This document shows positions 47,635 to 60,869 of a stretch of 64,000 nucleotides of DNA, in pieces. The first letter of the stretch is position 1, and each line of letters opens with the position of its first letter. Position numbers and translations under genes: made by a program. The stretch covers positions 102,112,031 to 102,176,030 of the forward strand of contig CM053031.1 of the NCBI GenBank assembly GCA_028564925.1, given 5' to 3'. Origin of the DNA: Lithobates sylvaticus. Its lineage: Eukaryota; Chordata; Amphibia; Anura; Ranidae. The notes under the pieces were generated by a model, which worked only from the letters and a program-made list of their open reading frames with translations, had not been told where the DNA came from and did no database searches.

Positions 47635-47929
47635 ATTGCTATAACGCATCAATACAAAGCATACTGTAATACCACAGCCTGGTGTAGGAATTCAACAGGC
47701 AATTAGTAAAAAACAAAGTTAAAAAAAAACCTTTGTCTTATTGTGAATACAGAATGTTTGATACAGTAGGTCCACAGTATGACTTCAATGAGAAAAAATA
47801 CCTTTTTCAAAATTTTCAGGATCAGCAGGCTAGCAATGAAAGAAAATAAAAAGGGATACTAAAAGTAATAATCAGTAAAAGAAAAGATGGGAAAAATATG
47901 CACTTGTGCACAACGGAAAATTTTGTTTA

Positions 47930-48440
47930 GTTTTGGTTCGTTGTCATTCGTAAAATACATAATTTTGTTCTGTTATATTCGTTATGTTACGTTAATTCGT
48001 TTTCTGATAATTCGTTATTTCTGTAGAGTGTCGATATCATGATTTCTCGAATCATGTCGAATTCATTTGTTATATCCGCTATAATTTCTTTTGCATTAGT
48101 TGAAATTCGATATTTATGTATGTATATATATTCGTGATAATGATTCATAGTTTGGAAAGTCGTTTGTTTATTGAATCTATTAATACACACAATGTGTTAT
48201 GTGTTCCCCTCTGCTCAAATACAATACAACACCCTTTTCACTCAGTTCTCAGGATTGCACTTTGCCAGTAATCCAACCTCCAGCACAAAATAAATCAGCT
48301 GATTGGACTGTAAGATTTACTTTGAGTTGACCTTTTGTTTCATTAGATCTTTAACAAATTACTGAATCATGTCAAATTAATTTGTTATATTCGCTATAAT
48401 TTCTTTCTTATTGGTTGAAATTCGTTATTTTTTTATTCGG
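47930..48440. repeat. AT-rich region rich in TTCGTTA with an internal direct repeat
   Basis: GAATCATGTCGAATTC...CGCTATAATTTCTTT...GTTGAAATTCG at 48053-48115 recurs at 48364-48430 with a few changes. TTCGTTA-like words are scattered through 47938-48020. It is probably a dispersed non-coding repeat of unknown type. Confidence 0.45.
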
Positions 48441-50684
48441 ACATTCAGATGCATCCAAATATCCGAAAGATGCAAAATTTGGAACATGTCTACCACGCAG
48501 TTGTGCAGCAATTTGATCACACATGGACAGAAAACAACTGCAGCAGAAAGTGCATACTATCCAACTGACATGAATGTCATATGGTAAATGTGGGAGTGTC
48601 TGATCATTTCTACAAAGAGGCTCAGAAGCTTTTTAAGTGAGCACCTTAATGCAAAATGACTGAATATGAAAACAAATACCCCTGACAGGTTACAGGTCTC
48701 ACTGTACTTTTTTTTTTCAAGTAATTTAAGTACCCTATTTGCACGAGGTACATCATTTCCGGCCATGCATTGGCTCCTGGGATATGAGTTTCATCAATCC
48801 CAGGAGTCAATGGGCCTCCTCCCTTTGTTCATTTGCCGCGTTTTCAAAAATATGCGCATGCGCAAGATTGGGAGGTGCATGCTGGGTATCCAGTAGCGCA
48901 GTATCACGGAAGAAGAGATGAGTCGGCTTCACATGCCAACACTGAAGATGGGAGCGTGCTCCCCGGGGAGAGCTGAGTAAATATTTTAAAAAGAAATAGA
49001 ATAATAACATGTACATTAAATGATCAATATGTCTACAATTAGGTGAGACCATCACATGGGGGTTTAAAAAAAAAAAAGCTGGAACTCCAGACCCAGTGTT
49101 TTGTTTTGTGGAAACAGGGCTAGAGTTCCAAAGTTCAATATTCCAAGGTTGGCCTGCTTGGTTTGATAGATGAATACAACTAGTCCAATAATCCCAAAAA
49201 AAAATATCGAATTTACTCTATATTGTTATAAGCAAGAAAACGTATTTTAATAAATTGAAAGAGCACAACTCCTCAGAGGTTTACCGCAACTAAAGGGGCT
49301 TATTGATGACCTTGTACCCGCATTCAAGATAGTATACAATAGCAGAGCTTGTCCCCAAAAATATTACAAGATTTGACAACCTTGGATTGATGCACTTGGT
49401 AACCCAGCCTGACAGGCTAGTGTTGGCCATGCTGCCTCTCCTCGATCAGATACTCATTAACTCATCATATTGGACAAGCTTAACATTTATATATCCCCTT
49501 TGTCAACTATATAGGTGCGAATTTAATGTTGGTGTGCACGGGTGTGTGCATATGGTATTTTTTTGTTAGCACACCTGTGAGTGTGCAATAGGCCGGCTTA
49601 AATTTATATGTAAAACACATACATAAATTAATACCTTTTAAGAAAAAAGATGAAAACAAGCCAGGGGTGTGACAGACTCCCATACGGTACCACAGCATCT
49701 CAGTATTAACTAATATAAGAAAGGCAGAGGTGAGAGACAGTGGAAGAATGTGCCAGACTGCCAAGAAGAGGTAGTAGGGCACAAGAAAAGGGGATAAACA
49801 TTAAGTGTGAGAGAATCCAAGGAACAGAAAGCATAGCTGGTAAAATCAGACAAATAATCACAACTGGGAACAGTTAGGGTCCATTTCAATTTAAATGCCC
49901 TTCTGCAATAAAATATTTGGGTTTTACTGCATAAGATTGTCTTCCAAATAGATGTTACATTCATTGCTATGTGGCTAGCTGGCATAAATACACAGCAGCT
50001 CAATGCGTTTTTGAAAAATAAGACATATCAATTTGAGTGCTAAAGTTTATTTAGCAGACTAACTAAAAATCCATATCCTGAATGTCAATGTATCTTCACC
50101 ATCAAAAAGCTGTACTTGGAAATGTTCCTCTCTGCTCTGCATTGTATAGTAACATGTGTTACAGTTACTCGCACCACAGTGCATGCGTTATCTCACGGGA
50201 AAGCATGTTCCCATGTGATCCTGTTATGAACTAGCCCTTAACCTAGGTTCACACTTCTGTGTAAAAAAGCTGACTCCCTGATAAACTTAATTTTAGTTTT
50301 AGACATCATGATATAAAATAATGGATGTGGGGCCTTTTGGTGGGTGTGATTTTTTTTTTTTGGGGGGGGGGGGGGCACTTTACATTCTTGGACCCAGGCA
50401 GCACATTTTCTTGAGCCAGCCCTGGGTAAAAGAAGAACAGGCTGATTACTTAGGAATTGGAATGTGTGTAAATACAATTAACCTGTGTTTGAATACCTGG
50501 TCATGTTCAAGGAAAAAAAGTTTTTACAGTAAACACAGGTTCACCTTTTTTATTAACATTCACTTCGCTCATCTTCTGCTCCTTTACATAATTAGCCTCA
50601 TGTTCTTCAATATTTTATAAGTCACTGACTTCGCACAAATGCAAATTAGGAGTTCAGAATGGCTGCATACTTGTTCCAGGTCAG
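48441..50684. other. No recognised feature
   Basis: Unique-looking sequence; a T-run followed by a G-run lies at 50350-50376. No gene signal seen. Confidence 0.35.
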
Positions 50685-51015
50685 CATAGCTCTCAACTGT
50701 CCCTCTGTCCCTCATTCCTCCTCATTTGTCCCTCATTTTGGTCTGATCTATATAGTTGTATATAAAAATGCCTTTTTACTTATCAAAAAGTCTTTTTCAG
50801 TGCTAAACCTTTTATCTGATTTCTAAATTGCTGCATTTGTCAATTCTAAAAGCCAATATAAAGGAATAGCAGTGGTAATAAAAGCACTTGTGGGTTTAAC
50901 CAATCTTGTTTTTTGTACAATTCTCCTTTAATGGGGCGTGGCAAGGGGTGTGTCCTATACCTGCATACTTTTGCTGATAGGTGTCCCCTCATTCCCATCT
51001 CAAAAAGTTGAGCTC
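50685..51015. repeat. Dispersed repeat (CTGTCCCTCATTCCTC family)
   Basis: AACTGTCCCTCTGTCCC, CATTTGTCCCTCATTTT and a downstream AT-rich body recur in diverged form at 58345-58600. No clear terminal repeats, so the class is unknown. Confidence 0.5.
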
Positions 51016-51886
51016 AGTAACACAAAGTATTGAGGCCAGAGACAACCAGGTAACTAGAATTTTCTGAAGAAAATCAAAAATATATACAGCCTGAATGCTA
51101 CAGTAATACATTACAAGAGGTTATATTGTAATAAATAAAAAAAATAAAAAAAATAATGTTGGTGCCCTTCCCATGGTGGAAAACTACATATTTTGAGCTC
51201 TCAACGCTAAATTTATCTTGTCCTGCCAGAACAGTCTTGCTTTTGGCCTACTATAAAAATTACAGTAACATCTGGATATTGGATAAAAAGACCTTAGCAT
51301 ATACTGCATGACAGCCCACATTCTCTGGCAAATGGCAGATTTGTAAAATTGCTGGACTTACTTATGGCACACTAGAAATTTTAGTGCTTGATGATTAAAA
51401 GGAGGCAAAAGTGGACAACAGTTATGATTAACAGCCACTGCAACTTTGTTATAACCACTCAGTTTAGTGTAAGCTGAGCCACATGCAGTCTGCAACACGA
51501 TTCCAGAGATTATCTCACAGGGTGACTGAGAGCGCAGTTCCTAAATCCCTTTCCTGTGCACATTCAAATATCTCTATTTTCTATATCGTCAACCACATTC
51601 TAATTCCCAAGGAATTTGAATTAGAGTGGTGGTCAGGAGAAAATCCTTAGGGCTGACAATTTTTGCCTAAGGGTTTTCTGGGTGTAAGTCAGCTCAAAGC
51701 CTTCATTGAGTGTGCTTGTGAATACGTCTCCAGCATTACAAGCCGGGGTTTTCACATCACCAAGAAAAATTGTGTGGACTGGTGTAGTACACAAATGCCT
51801 GCATGAAATATTAAGCTATTGAGTCTGTAGGCTTCACTCCTGGAAAATATATCAAGGTTTATTTCTGTTTTAACTGGATTGTATCT
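51016..51886. other. No recognised feature
   Basis: No element ends, tandem repeats or credible open frames seen. Confidence 0.35.
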
Positions 51887-51890
51887 TTAA

Positions 51891-53118
51891 GCACCTATAC
51901 GAGACTTTCTAGGTGTACGATGGCCGCTTTAAGAGGTATAGGGGGCACACGAGGCTGAAGCACATTCCGGCAGGCGACCCTCGACCGCTCTTTAGAGAGC
52001 CAGAATGGGGATCTGTCAATGTAAACAGACAGATCCCTGTTCTGTCAGCGAAGTAGAGAGCGATCTGCTGTTCTTAATGATCAGGAACAGTGATCTCTCT
52101 CTAGTACACTCCCCCCACAGTTAGAAACACCTCCCTAGGGAACACTTAAACCCATGATAGCCCCCTAGTGTTAACCCATTCCCTGCCAGTGACATTTATA
52201 TAGAAATCAGTGGCTATTTATAGCACTGATCGCTGTATAAGGCCGGGTTCAGACTGCTGCGATGCGGGAGATCGGATATGATTCGCACCGCACTGCAGTG
52301 CAAATCATATGCGATCTCTGTGCGATGTGATTTCAGCCATACAGATAGTATGGCTGAATTTGCATCGCATTCGGCCCAAACTCGCACAGGACCCTTTTTT
52401 TGGTCCGCAGCAGAATCGGATCGCATGGGTATTCTCACCATGCGATCCGATTCCTGTCTGAGTTTGCAGATCCCACTGCGATATGCGAACTGATATGGGG
52501 TTGTCATTAACATTTCACTGACACTCCCAGCAGCTCGCATAGGGCAGTGTGAACTGCCGGCGGGAGACATGGGATGCGGGAACCCGCAGTAGATTTGCAG
52601 CGGTCCCGCACCGCAGCAGTCTGAACCCAGCCTAAATATCAATGGTCCCAAAAAAATGTCAAAAGTGTCCGATCTCTCTGCCGTAATGTCGCTGATCACC
52701 GCCATTACTAGTAAAAAAACTATAATAAAAATGCCATAAATATATCCCCTATTTTGTAGACGCTATAACTTTTGTGCAAACCAATCAATATACGCCTATT
52801 GTGATTTTTATTTTATCAAAATTATGTAGAAGAATACAAATTGGCCTAAACGGATGAAGAAATTTGTTTTTACATTTTTTTATTGGATATTTATTATAGC
52901 AAAAATTCAAAAATATTGTTTTTATTTTTTCAAAATCGTTTTTTGTGTTTTTTTTGTTAATAGCGCAAAAACCGAGGTGATCAAATACCACCAAAAGAAA
53001 GCTTTATTTGTGGGAAAAAAAGGACATCAATTTTGTTTGGGTAAAACCTTGCACGTCCACACCATCACAAAAAATGGCTTGGTCAGGAAGTGGGTAAATC
53101 CTTCTGGGACTGAAGTGG
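51891..53118. mobile_element. piggyBac-like element interrupted by a MITE
   Basis: The right end GAAGTGG is followed by TTAA (53119-53122); a TTAA at 51887-51890 is the likely left flank. Same orientation as 16127-17032, with CACCGCCATTACTAG, CAAACCAATCAATATACGC and AAATACCACCAAAAG in order. The sequence is split by the 392-bp element at 52241-52632. Confidence 0.7.
52241..52632. mobile_element. MITE with TAA target-site duplication, nested in a piggyBac-like element
   Basis: Terminal inverted repeats GGCCGGGTTCAGACTGCTG and, inverted, GGCTGGGTTCAGACTGCTG, with direct TAA at 52238-52240 and 52633-52635. Internal GCGATCCGATT and CGGATCGCATGG words are inverted. The 3-bp TAA fits the PIF/Harbinger group. 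Confidence 0.8.
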
Positions 53119-53126
53119 TTAATGAA

Positions 53127-53262
53127 TGAGGTGAAGTTTTGCTGTCCTCCGATCACGTGCAAACAAAAATACTGTTTTTTGTTTGTTTTTTTCATTGCAT
53201 ATCATTGGGTATTCTTTTCAAAGTGAATTTTTACCATATTCACTAAGCTAAGGGAACATTTC
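53127..53262. repeat. Half copy of the GATTTACTAAA palindromic MITE
   Basis: TCATTGGGTATTCTTTTCAA and CATATTCACTAAGCTAAG match the right half of 18854-19136; the left half is largely missing. Confidence 0.5.
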
Positions 53263-53397
53263 CTTGTCAAAAGTCTGTTTGCCTCTTTTAAATAGCACCC
53301 CTGTGTTTCCCCCATTAAGCAGAAAAGCTGCATAGTGCGACTTTTCTTTTGTAGTTTGGTGGGCCTGGGTGTGTGCATAGAGGCAGTGGGGTTGATT

Positions 53398-53651
53398 TAC
53401 TAAAGGTAAAACGACTGTGCACTTTGCAAAGTGCAGTTGCAATCTGCAAGAGCTGTTGCCCCAGAGCTTAGAAAATGAGCAGAAGCTCTGCTCACTTCCA
53501 TCATCCAATCATGTGCAAGCAAAACTGCTGTATTTTTTATTTAATTTACCTGGACTTGATTGAGTATTCTTTTCAAAGAGAAGCTTTCCTCATTTACATA
53601 GTTCTGGAGCAACTGCCTTTAAGGTCTATTTGCCTTTAATAAATCAACCCC
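53398..53651. mobile_element. Palindromic MITE (GATTTACTAAAGG family), second copy
   Basis: The ends GGGGTTGATTTACTAAAGG and, inverted, GGGGTTGATTTATTAAAGG pair. The internal layout matches 18854-19136. Confidence 0.75.
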
Positions 53652-53654
53652 ATT

Positions 53655-54832
53655 GTTTAAGGCTACATTCTCTCCAGGCAGTATTGTGTTGCCTTTTATT
53701 GGTTAAAACTAAGAAGCAATACTAGGCACTACTGCATTGACATATATTGCAGAAAATGGTGTCTGTTACATTATCAGTCCTAATGTAAATTCAAAATTCA
53801 GGTCCATTCTATATGGACCTCAAAGTGTCTCCAAAGTAATATTATCCCTTTCACATTCAACAGTTCTTCCTACAGAGAGTTTTATAAATGAAGGTCCAAA
53901 CTGCGATGACAGCAGTAGGAGCTGAATGACGGTGGCAGCAGATAGGTCAAAGGAGTAAAGAATAAAGCCGGTATCACATCACAGAGAAAGTACTATTGGT
54001 GTTTCTAGAATGGGATAATGAAGGAAAAAAGATCATGTTTCACTACTCGTAACCTTTGTGGGCTCCTTTACAAGGGAGTTGTTCAACCTGTGAAAGTATT
54101 TGTATCCAGTTCTGAGATTTATACATTCCTGCACAATAGCACAGTCAGGTGTATGATAGCTCCTTTCCCATTTACAATTATAGACTGTAGAAGGAATTCA
54201 TTATGCTCTCTCTTCACCTATCAGCCTATTGACTGGACAGTGAAAGAGCAGCCAAAGACTGTTAAGGTGGTCTCTCTGCTCACTTTGTTTACTCTTTCAA
54301 TCAGCATGCTCTTTGTCACTCATCTACATGCAGCACAATGGATTGGCTTCCCAGATTGCCCCTCCCTCTGCTGGTCTGCAGCACAGGGGCTTGCCAGAAG
54401 CTGTTAAATCAAAATCAGGTACTTGGCTCTGGCTCTAATGTAATAATTTATTAGTTAGCACCTAGCTACTATAAAGCAGACATTTGCATTTTTGCAACCC
54501 TCCACAATCTTAAAAGCTGTTTTTGGATTTTTTCTTTTTTTTTGGTCCAGCCCACCTTCTCTACCCATTCTTGCCTTGACAATAATGAGGTTAACTTTGC
54601 TCCAGCAGTATCCTGCTATTGGAGGCTAGCTGCAAGAAGCTGGAAGAGATAGCCAGCTCACAATGACATAAGGAAAGGAGAGGACAGTGTGGGACACGGA
54701 GTGATGGGGAAGAGCGGCAGATCACAGCAGGACAATGCTGCAATCTCTGACCATATAAATATGTTATTTGAGCACAACTCAGTAGACAAGGGAGGAGGGC
54801 AAATTAAAATCAAAACTAACCCCAGGGTGGAG
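53655..54832. other. No recognised gene
   Basis: The 129-codon plus-strand frame at 54018-54407 has no known domain, no supporting splice or promoter context, and is not called. The rest is unique-looking sequence. Confidence 0.35.
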
Positions 54833-54836
54833 GTAA

Positions 54837-55319
54837 AGTGGTTGTAAAGGCAGAAGTTTTTTTTTTATCTTAATGCATTCTATGCATTAATATAAAAAGC
54901 TGTGTGTGTGTGCAGCAGCCCCCTTATACTTACCTGAGCCCTATCTAGATCCAGCAATGTTGCAGGAGTGCCTCAGCTGCCCAGGACTCCGCTCTCCATT
55001 GGCTGAGACAGCAGTGAAGCGCCATTGGCTCGCGCTGCTGTCAATCAAAGTCAGTCAGCCAATGAGAGAAAGGGGGTTGGGCCAGGCCGCAGCTCCATGT
55101 CTGAATGAACACAGGGAGCTTTGGCTCAGCTCTGGTGTCCCCATAGTAAGCTGCTTGCTGTGGGGGTACTCAACAGGAGGGAGGGGCGAGGAGTGCCAAA
55201 GAGGGACCCGTGAAGAGGAGGATCAGGGCTGCACTGTGCAAAACCACTGCACAGAGCAGGTAAGTATAACATGTTTGTTATTTTTAACTAAAAAAAAAAA
55301 ATTTGACTTTAGTATCACT
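54837..55319. mobile_element. TTAA-flanked MITE (AGTGG-end family)
   Basis: The right flank is TTAA (55320-55323); the left flank is GTAA, probably a mutated TTAA. Ends AGTGGTTGTAAAGG and, inverted, AGTGATACTAAAGTC. It is colinear with the 4597-5050 copy (TTGGCTGAGACAGCAG, TCAATCAAAGTCAGTCAGCC, AGCAGGTAAGTATAACAT). Confidence 0.75.
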
Positions 55320-55323
55320 TTAA

Positions 55324-56577
55324 GTTCCTCTTTAATGTGTATCTTTGATACCTACTTAGAGTTGTGCTTTAACTACAGAATTTTACAATATATCTATGTC
55401 TTGACAGATACAATTCTGTTTAATACCTTTGTTTCTGAAGCAGAATCTAGCATTTGTCCACGATAATGAACAGAAAGTGACTTTTAGATTCTTGACTCGG
55501 CATACTGTTTGCCAGTGCTGGGTATAATTAGCACTTGTCGTGTCTGCTTTCTTTACACAGCAAATTTATTCACTGAGATGCTTGTGGTTTTGTTAAACTT
55601 GCCACTAAGAGGTGCTAACTGCAGAGTCGAGAGATCTCATGTAAATGATGGCTTGATGCACATAACATTACAGAGCTCCGATTCCAGCCCCGGGGAATGA
55701 ATATATCTCCCATCACATTGCTCGGGCTGCTGCAGCACTTGTAGTGCTGATTTGTGTAATTAATACCACTGGCTATTCAGAATATCATTACACAGCTGTG
55801 CCCTGCTACTTGCCAATGCTATGGGAAATCAATGTTGTTTCGATGGTACACAAATATTAATGTTTGCACAATACCTGCCATTGTGTGATGATACACTGAG
55901 TGTATTATATCTATTTCATGACTCGGAAACCTTCCAAAGCTCTTCTTGTCACTTGACATTATGTGTGTTTATTCTTTTAATTTGATTTAAGATAACTATA
56001 TACTATTCTGCTGTACTGTAATGGAACAAAGGATTACGGTAGAATTCTAGGATAAACCTAACTAGTCTTAAAACTGCTCCCAACCCCCTACTAACATCTA
56101 TGCTGACTAACCTGTGTAAAAAAGATGTATATACTTACTTATTTTAAGCCAACTCCGGCCTTCCTGTGTCAGCCAACAGCAGCTGCAGGGAAGAGGGAGC
56201 CCCAACAATGGCCGTGTTAAGCCTAGGGGTGACGTCACCACTCCCAGGCATTGCCAGCTGTTGCTGAGCGCTCTTTCTACTCTCCCCTGCAGCTGACACT
56301 TGCTGGCACAGGGGATCACATGGAGCTGCCTGAAAATAGGTAAGTGTGTATATCTTTCTCACACAGCTTAGTGATCATAGGTGTTAGGAGGGGGAGAGAT
56401 CATTTTTAAAATGAGTTAGTTTTATCCTGAAATTGTGGGAACGTATGTGTATGTGAAGCATGCAGGTGCACGTTCCAGGGCTGTTAGGTTGATTTAGGTT
56501 TTACTACTTTATGAACCATCAATTCCTAGCAGGTCATTATCCTGAGAGAAGCATATGAGATTGGAGTTTAAACTTTT
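55324..56577. other. Unique sequence; candidate conserved non-coding block at 55480-56010
   Basis: About 530 bases without repeats or low complexity, with GTAATTAATACC, CAGCTGTG and ATCATTACACAG words typical of homeodomain and bHLH sites. Candidate enhancer by composition only. No open frame of note. Confidence 0.3.
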
Positions 56578-56581
56578 CAAA

Positions 56582-57622
56582 CTCACTCGTTGGCTCTAGG
56601 ATTAAGATTGAGAACTGCATCGCGGCGATCGTTGTTGCGGTGTGTCACTCTGACACACCGCAACTCCGATCTAGGTAAAGAGACTCTGATGGAGACTCTT
56701 TACCACGTGATCAGCCATGTCCAATCACAGCTGATCACAGTGTAAACAGGAAGAGCCGTTGATCGGCTTTTCTTCACTCGTGTCTGTCAGAGTATCGGCT
56801 GCTCCTCTGACAGAGGGGGTCTGTGCTGATTGATCATCAGAGCAGCCCCACGAGGATGCCCACATTGGACCACCAGGACCACCAGGGATGCCCACCACTA
56901 GTCAGCACCAGGTATGCCACCCATGGCCACCAGGGATGCCAATCAGTGCCCACAATGGATGCCAATCAGTGCCCACAATAATGCCTGCCAATCAGTGATG
57001 CCCATCAGTACCATCCATTAGTGTAAATCAGTGCCACCTATCAGTGCCCATCAAGCCCATCTGTGCCACCTATCGGTGCCCTTCCGTGCCGTCTATCAGT
57101 GCCCATCCGTGCCACCTATCAGTGCCCATCCATGTCACCTTTCAGTGCCCATCAGTGCTGCCTTTCAGTGCCCATCAGTGCTGCCTTTCAGTATCTATCA
57201 GTAACGCATATCAGTGCCACCTATCAGTGCCGCCTATCAGTGCCCCATCAGTGCTGCATATTAGTGCCACCTCATCAGTGCCACCTCATCAGTGCCACAT
57301 TATTAGTGCCCACCAGTGCAGCCCCATCAGTGCCCATCGGTGAAGGAGAAAACACACTTATTTACTTTTGTAACAGAAACGAAAAAAACATATTTTTTTT
57401 AAAAAAATCTGTCTTTTTTTTATTTGTTCAGCAGAAAATAAAAATCCCAGAGGTGATCAAATACCACCAAAAGAAAGCTCTATTTGTGGGAACAAAATTA
57501 TAAAAAATTTAGTTTGGGTACAGTGTAGCATGACCCCGCAATTGTCATTCAAAGTGCGACAGCGTTGAAAGATGAAAATTGGTCTGAGCAGGAAGGTGTA
57601 TAAGTGCCCGGTATTGAAGTGG
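56582..57622. mobile_element. piggyBac-like element carrying a minisatellite
   Basis: The right end GAAGTGG is followed by TTAA (57623-57626). From 57380 it matches the family (AAATACCACCAAAAGAAAGC, TTTGTGGGAAC). A TTAA at 56578-56581 is a possible left flank, but the left part does not match the other copies well. The middle is occupied by a CAGTGCC-rich array. Confidence 0.6.
56880..57345. repeat. Degenerate minisatellite (CCCATCAGTGCCACCTAT)
   Basis: Units of about 18-20 bp built from CCATCAGTGCC and CACCTATCAGTG, with decreasing order toward the left. Open frames across it (57044-57343, 57063-57503) are repeat artefacts. Confidence 0.85.
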
Positions 57623-57626
57623 TTAA

Positions 57627-60516
57627 TGTTCACTAAAACGTTGGGCTGGAGAGGGGGCGAAGCAGCGGAGCAACTGGGTGGATCCCAACAATATGGTCGG
57701 GATCCTTCCAGAGCCTTGAGTGGCTCTGCTATGTCAGCTAACACCAGGCAATAACCTGGTCTCGGCTGACTCTGGATCAAAGAAGAGCAAAAGTAAGTGA
57801 ATTCTTGTGAGCCACAAAAGAAGTATGGACAAAAAAGCTTTGACCATACTTCTCTTTCAAACATGCATTTATGATGTAAAAAAAAAAAAAAAACACTGTT
57901 AATTAGACCATAGTCTAGGGTAGCAAAATTTTGGGGGTAGCAGACTACCGTTATTATATATAAAACCATTCAATTTGCTGTATGCTTACACAATTACATC
58001 ATTACAAAAAAAAAAAAGAAAAGAAAACGAAAAAAAAAAATTGCAGACACAATAAAGGAGCATTACAATGGCCAAGGGACAGAATAATTGAAATTTGGCT
58101 CTGCATGTGGCCAAGGATTTTAAATGCTTAACAAGTCAACAACCTTTAAATCCAATCTTGTATTGTGATCACAGTCTCGAGAAAAATCTATAAATATTAA
58201 CCTGTTTAAATGTAGTATAAATGATCTAGTAGGGTTGTTAGCGCCAGTTCTGATCCAAATGACAGTCCATGTACCTTGTGATTAGAAGTTTCCATTTTTT
58301 AATAGCCTCTGACTTTCAGCGAAAAATGACTTACTCATTTAGCAACCACAGCTTGCAACTGTTCCTTATTTAGAGGGACTGTCCCTTTTTTGGAATCAAA
58401 TCCCTCCGTCCCTCATTCCTCGTCAAATGTCCCTCTTTTAGCTCTGGTATATTGTTATGTATAAATAAATGAACTATTTAACCGCCAGAGCTGTTAATAA
58501 TGCACTAAACTTTTTTTTTATCGTTCTGGTTATTAAATTAATTACTTTTAAATGCTAATATAGGAAAAAGCAGTGAACATGATTATTCTTGCAATACAAT
58601 TCAACATGGTCCATGTGATTATTAGGGGTTTATTCTATGCTAAATGGTCTTCATATTTCCCATTTTAGGAGGTTGCCTCGGCCTCTGATGTGTCAAAACA
58701 CTTATAAGAATTACAATGCAGCCAGGATTGAGGAAAAGGGCGATAGCTAAGCTGACACTACATATCACATGCTCAACAGTGATAAGACTAATCCCAACAT
58801 GCAGTGGGTGGGGCTGGGGCTCCTACAACAGAAACCGCTGGTAATGTCTCAATATATTTCACCTACTTTGGACACCTACATATACAATTCAGATTTTCAT
58901 GCAATGTCTGCTTTAATGCTATAAAACGCAGATATAACTTCAGTATATCTTGGCATTTTATTAGAACAGGGCAGATGGGCAGATCATACCAGCCAATAAA
59001 TAATGACAGATATGCCAGCCCTGCTGGTAAATGCCTCATTTGTCAAGCCACCAACATGGGCCCGTTGAAAGGGGAAATAAAATAAGAAATTACTGATGAT
59101 AAAATTGTAGCATCATTCAGACATCTTTTAGCTTCAAGGAAAGGTTACAATGTTTTATTGTTCAATGCGTGTTTATTAATTTTTAATTATGAGTCTGAAC
59201 AAGCAGAACAGTTACAGAAAGAGAAAAATTAATGGGCACTTATGGGCAATTTTCTCATTGAAGGAAAGGTTACAATTTTTTAACTGAACATTATATACTG
59301 TAAAAAATTACTGTAAAAATAAAGAAACTAAGCCAAAAATAAGAAAGGTGAGTTAAAGTTAACCCATAGATTTTAACAGTTTCAAGAAACAGTTACATTT
59401 CCTGCACATGCCGGAAAAGTAACTGTCAGATTGGATGTGCTCTCAACCAAACTGTCAAACCATCCAATGGCTGGCATCATAACTGATCACATGTGCAACA
59501 TCATGGCAGTTGAAGATTAAACAGAGGCCTACTCCAACACTCTAACAGATCACTATTGGTAAATGTGTAAGTCCTGCTGGTTAACAGATTGACATAATCG
59601 GTAGGTTTAGAAGCTAAAATTAGGCCCTTCATGTATATATTAATTTAGAGCTAGGGAAGCAGAAATACCTGGTAATGGTAAATATGCTGTATAATAATTG
59701 GGTGGACTGGACAGCCATGCATTAGAGAAGTCTTTTTTAAAGGGTTAGTTCACCTTTACTAATAAAAACTGCCTATCCAGGTAAGGGGTATTTGTAGATA
59801 AAAACAAACTGTGCAGCTCTGACTAAAGTTGAATAATGCCCTTGTTATAGGTTTAAGCCATTTACCTATCTTCTGAAGCCTGACTGGAATACTCCCAGGA
59901 TGTTGCTAGGATGTTGCTAAGTGAGGCCTAGTCGTTACTGCTCATCTCCACTTTCACAGGAGTGAGCTTTTTCTCTACCAATGTTCTAGCAACATCCTGA
60001 GAGTATTCCAGTCAGCAACTTCCTAGCAAAATCCTGAAAATCCAAGTCAGGCTTTAAGAGGTATGAAAATGGCCTACGATGATACAAATTTAAATGGTAA
60101 ACATGGGCCAGTCAGGACTTAGAGGTCTGTGCTTTAAGCAGTGGCAGGGTGTGTTTTCTTTAATTTCTTTCAATGAGAAACCATTGATTGAGATAAGGGG
60201 AGAGCTGCATAGTGAATGTTAATGTTACTTACCCTCACGGACTCCCCTAAAACCTATTCATGGAACTCTTATGGGTCCATGGACCCCAGGTTAAGAATCC
60301 CTGCTTAGAGGCACCCTGGAATAGTTTGTAATTTCACCAATTGTTAACCATGTGCGTTTGGCAAATAAGGATGATCTCACTGACACTAGGGACCCCACCA
60401 GAGAAGTTTTTTCAACTCTCTTCACACTTACAATTAAAAACAAATGTCACACTTTTAGGGCTGTAACCATATTTATTGGGCCCCATAGAAAAACCATTAA
60501 GGTCCCCCTAGACACT
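57627..60516. other. No gene; dispersed repeat fragments
   Basis: Bases 58345-58600 belong to the CTGTCCCTCATTCCTC family. Bases 59740-60060 contain an inverted pair (GACTGGAATACTCCCAGGAT with TCCTGAGAGTATTCCAGTC) inside a probable TTTAAAGGGTTAG-ended MITE whose right edge I cannot place. A-runs lie at 57879 and 58006-58040. Confidence 0.4.
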
Positions 60517-60520
60517 TTAA

Positions 60521-60869
60521 AGTGGACCTTTCAGTAAAATGCAAGGTCTGCTTATTAGGTCCAGGCCCCATTATAATAGTACTGCAAATATGTACCTATA
60601 GGAAGAGAATTATATACTTATCTTACTCCTGTCTTTTGCCTGTGGTGTCTCAGTGAAGGTGACATCATGCTCTTTCCAACAAGATATTCGGGAATGCACA
60701 GCAGCTGAGAGCAAGAAGATGCCCTTGCATTGGACTGGAGTGCCATCTCGCAAGATTTAGCCTGCTCTGCATTTCCCAGTAATCTGGGTAGAAAGACAGT
60801 GATGTCACGCCCCAAAGTTTTCGAAGATAGTGGCAAGATAAGTATGGGCATTTTACTGCAAGGTCCACT
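60521..60869. mobile_element. TTAA-flanked MITE (AGTGGACCTT ends)
   Basis: Flanked by TTAA at 60517-60520 and 60870-60873. Ends AGTGGACCTTTCAGTAAAAT and, inverted, AGTGGACCTTGCAGTAAAAT. Non-coding. Confidence 0.8.

Noticed and set aside
54018-54407. 129-codon plus-strand frame
   Set aside because: No recognisable domain, no gene context, and length within chance expectation for a 64-kb window.
56906-57503. Cys/Ser/Pro-rich frames
   Set aside because: They arise from the CAGTGCC minisatellite.
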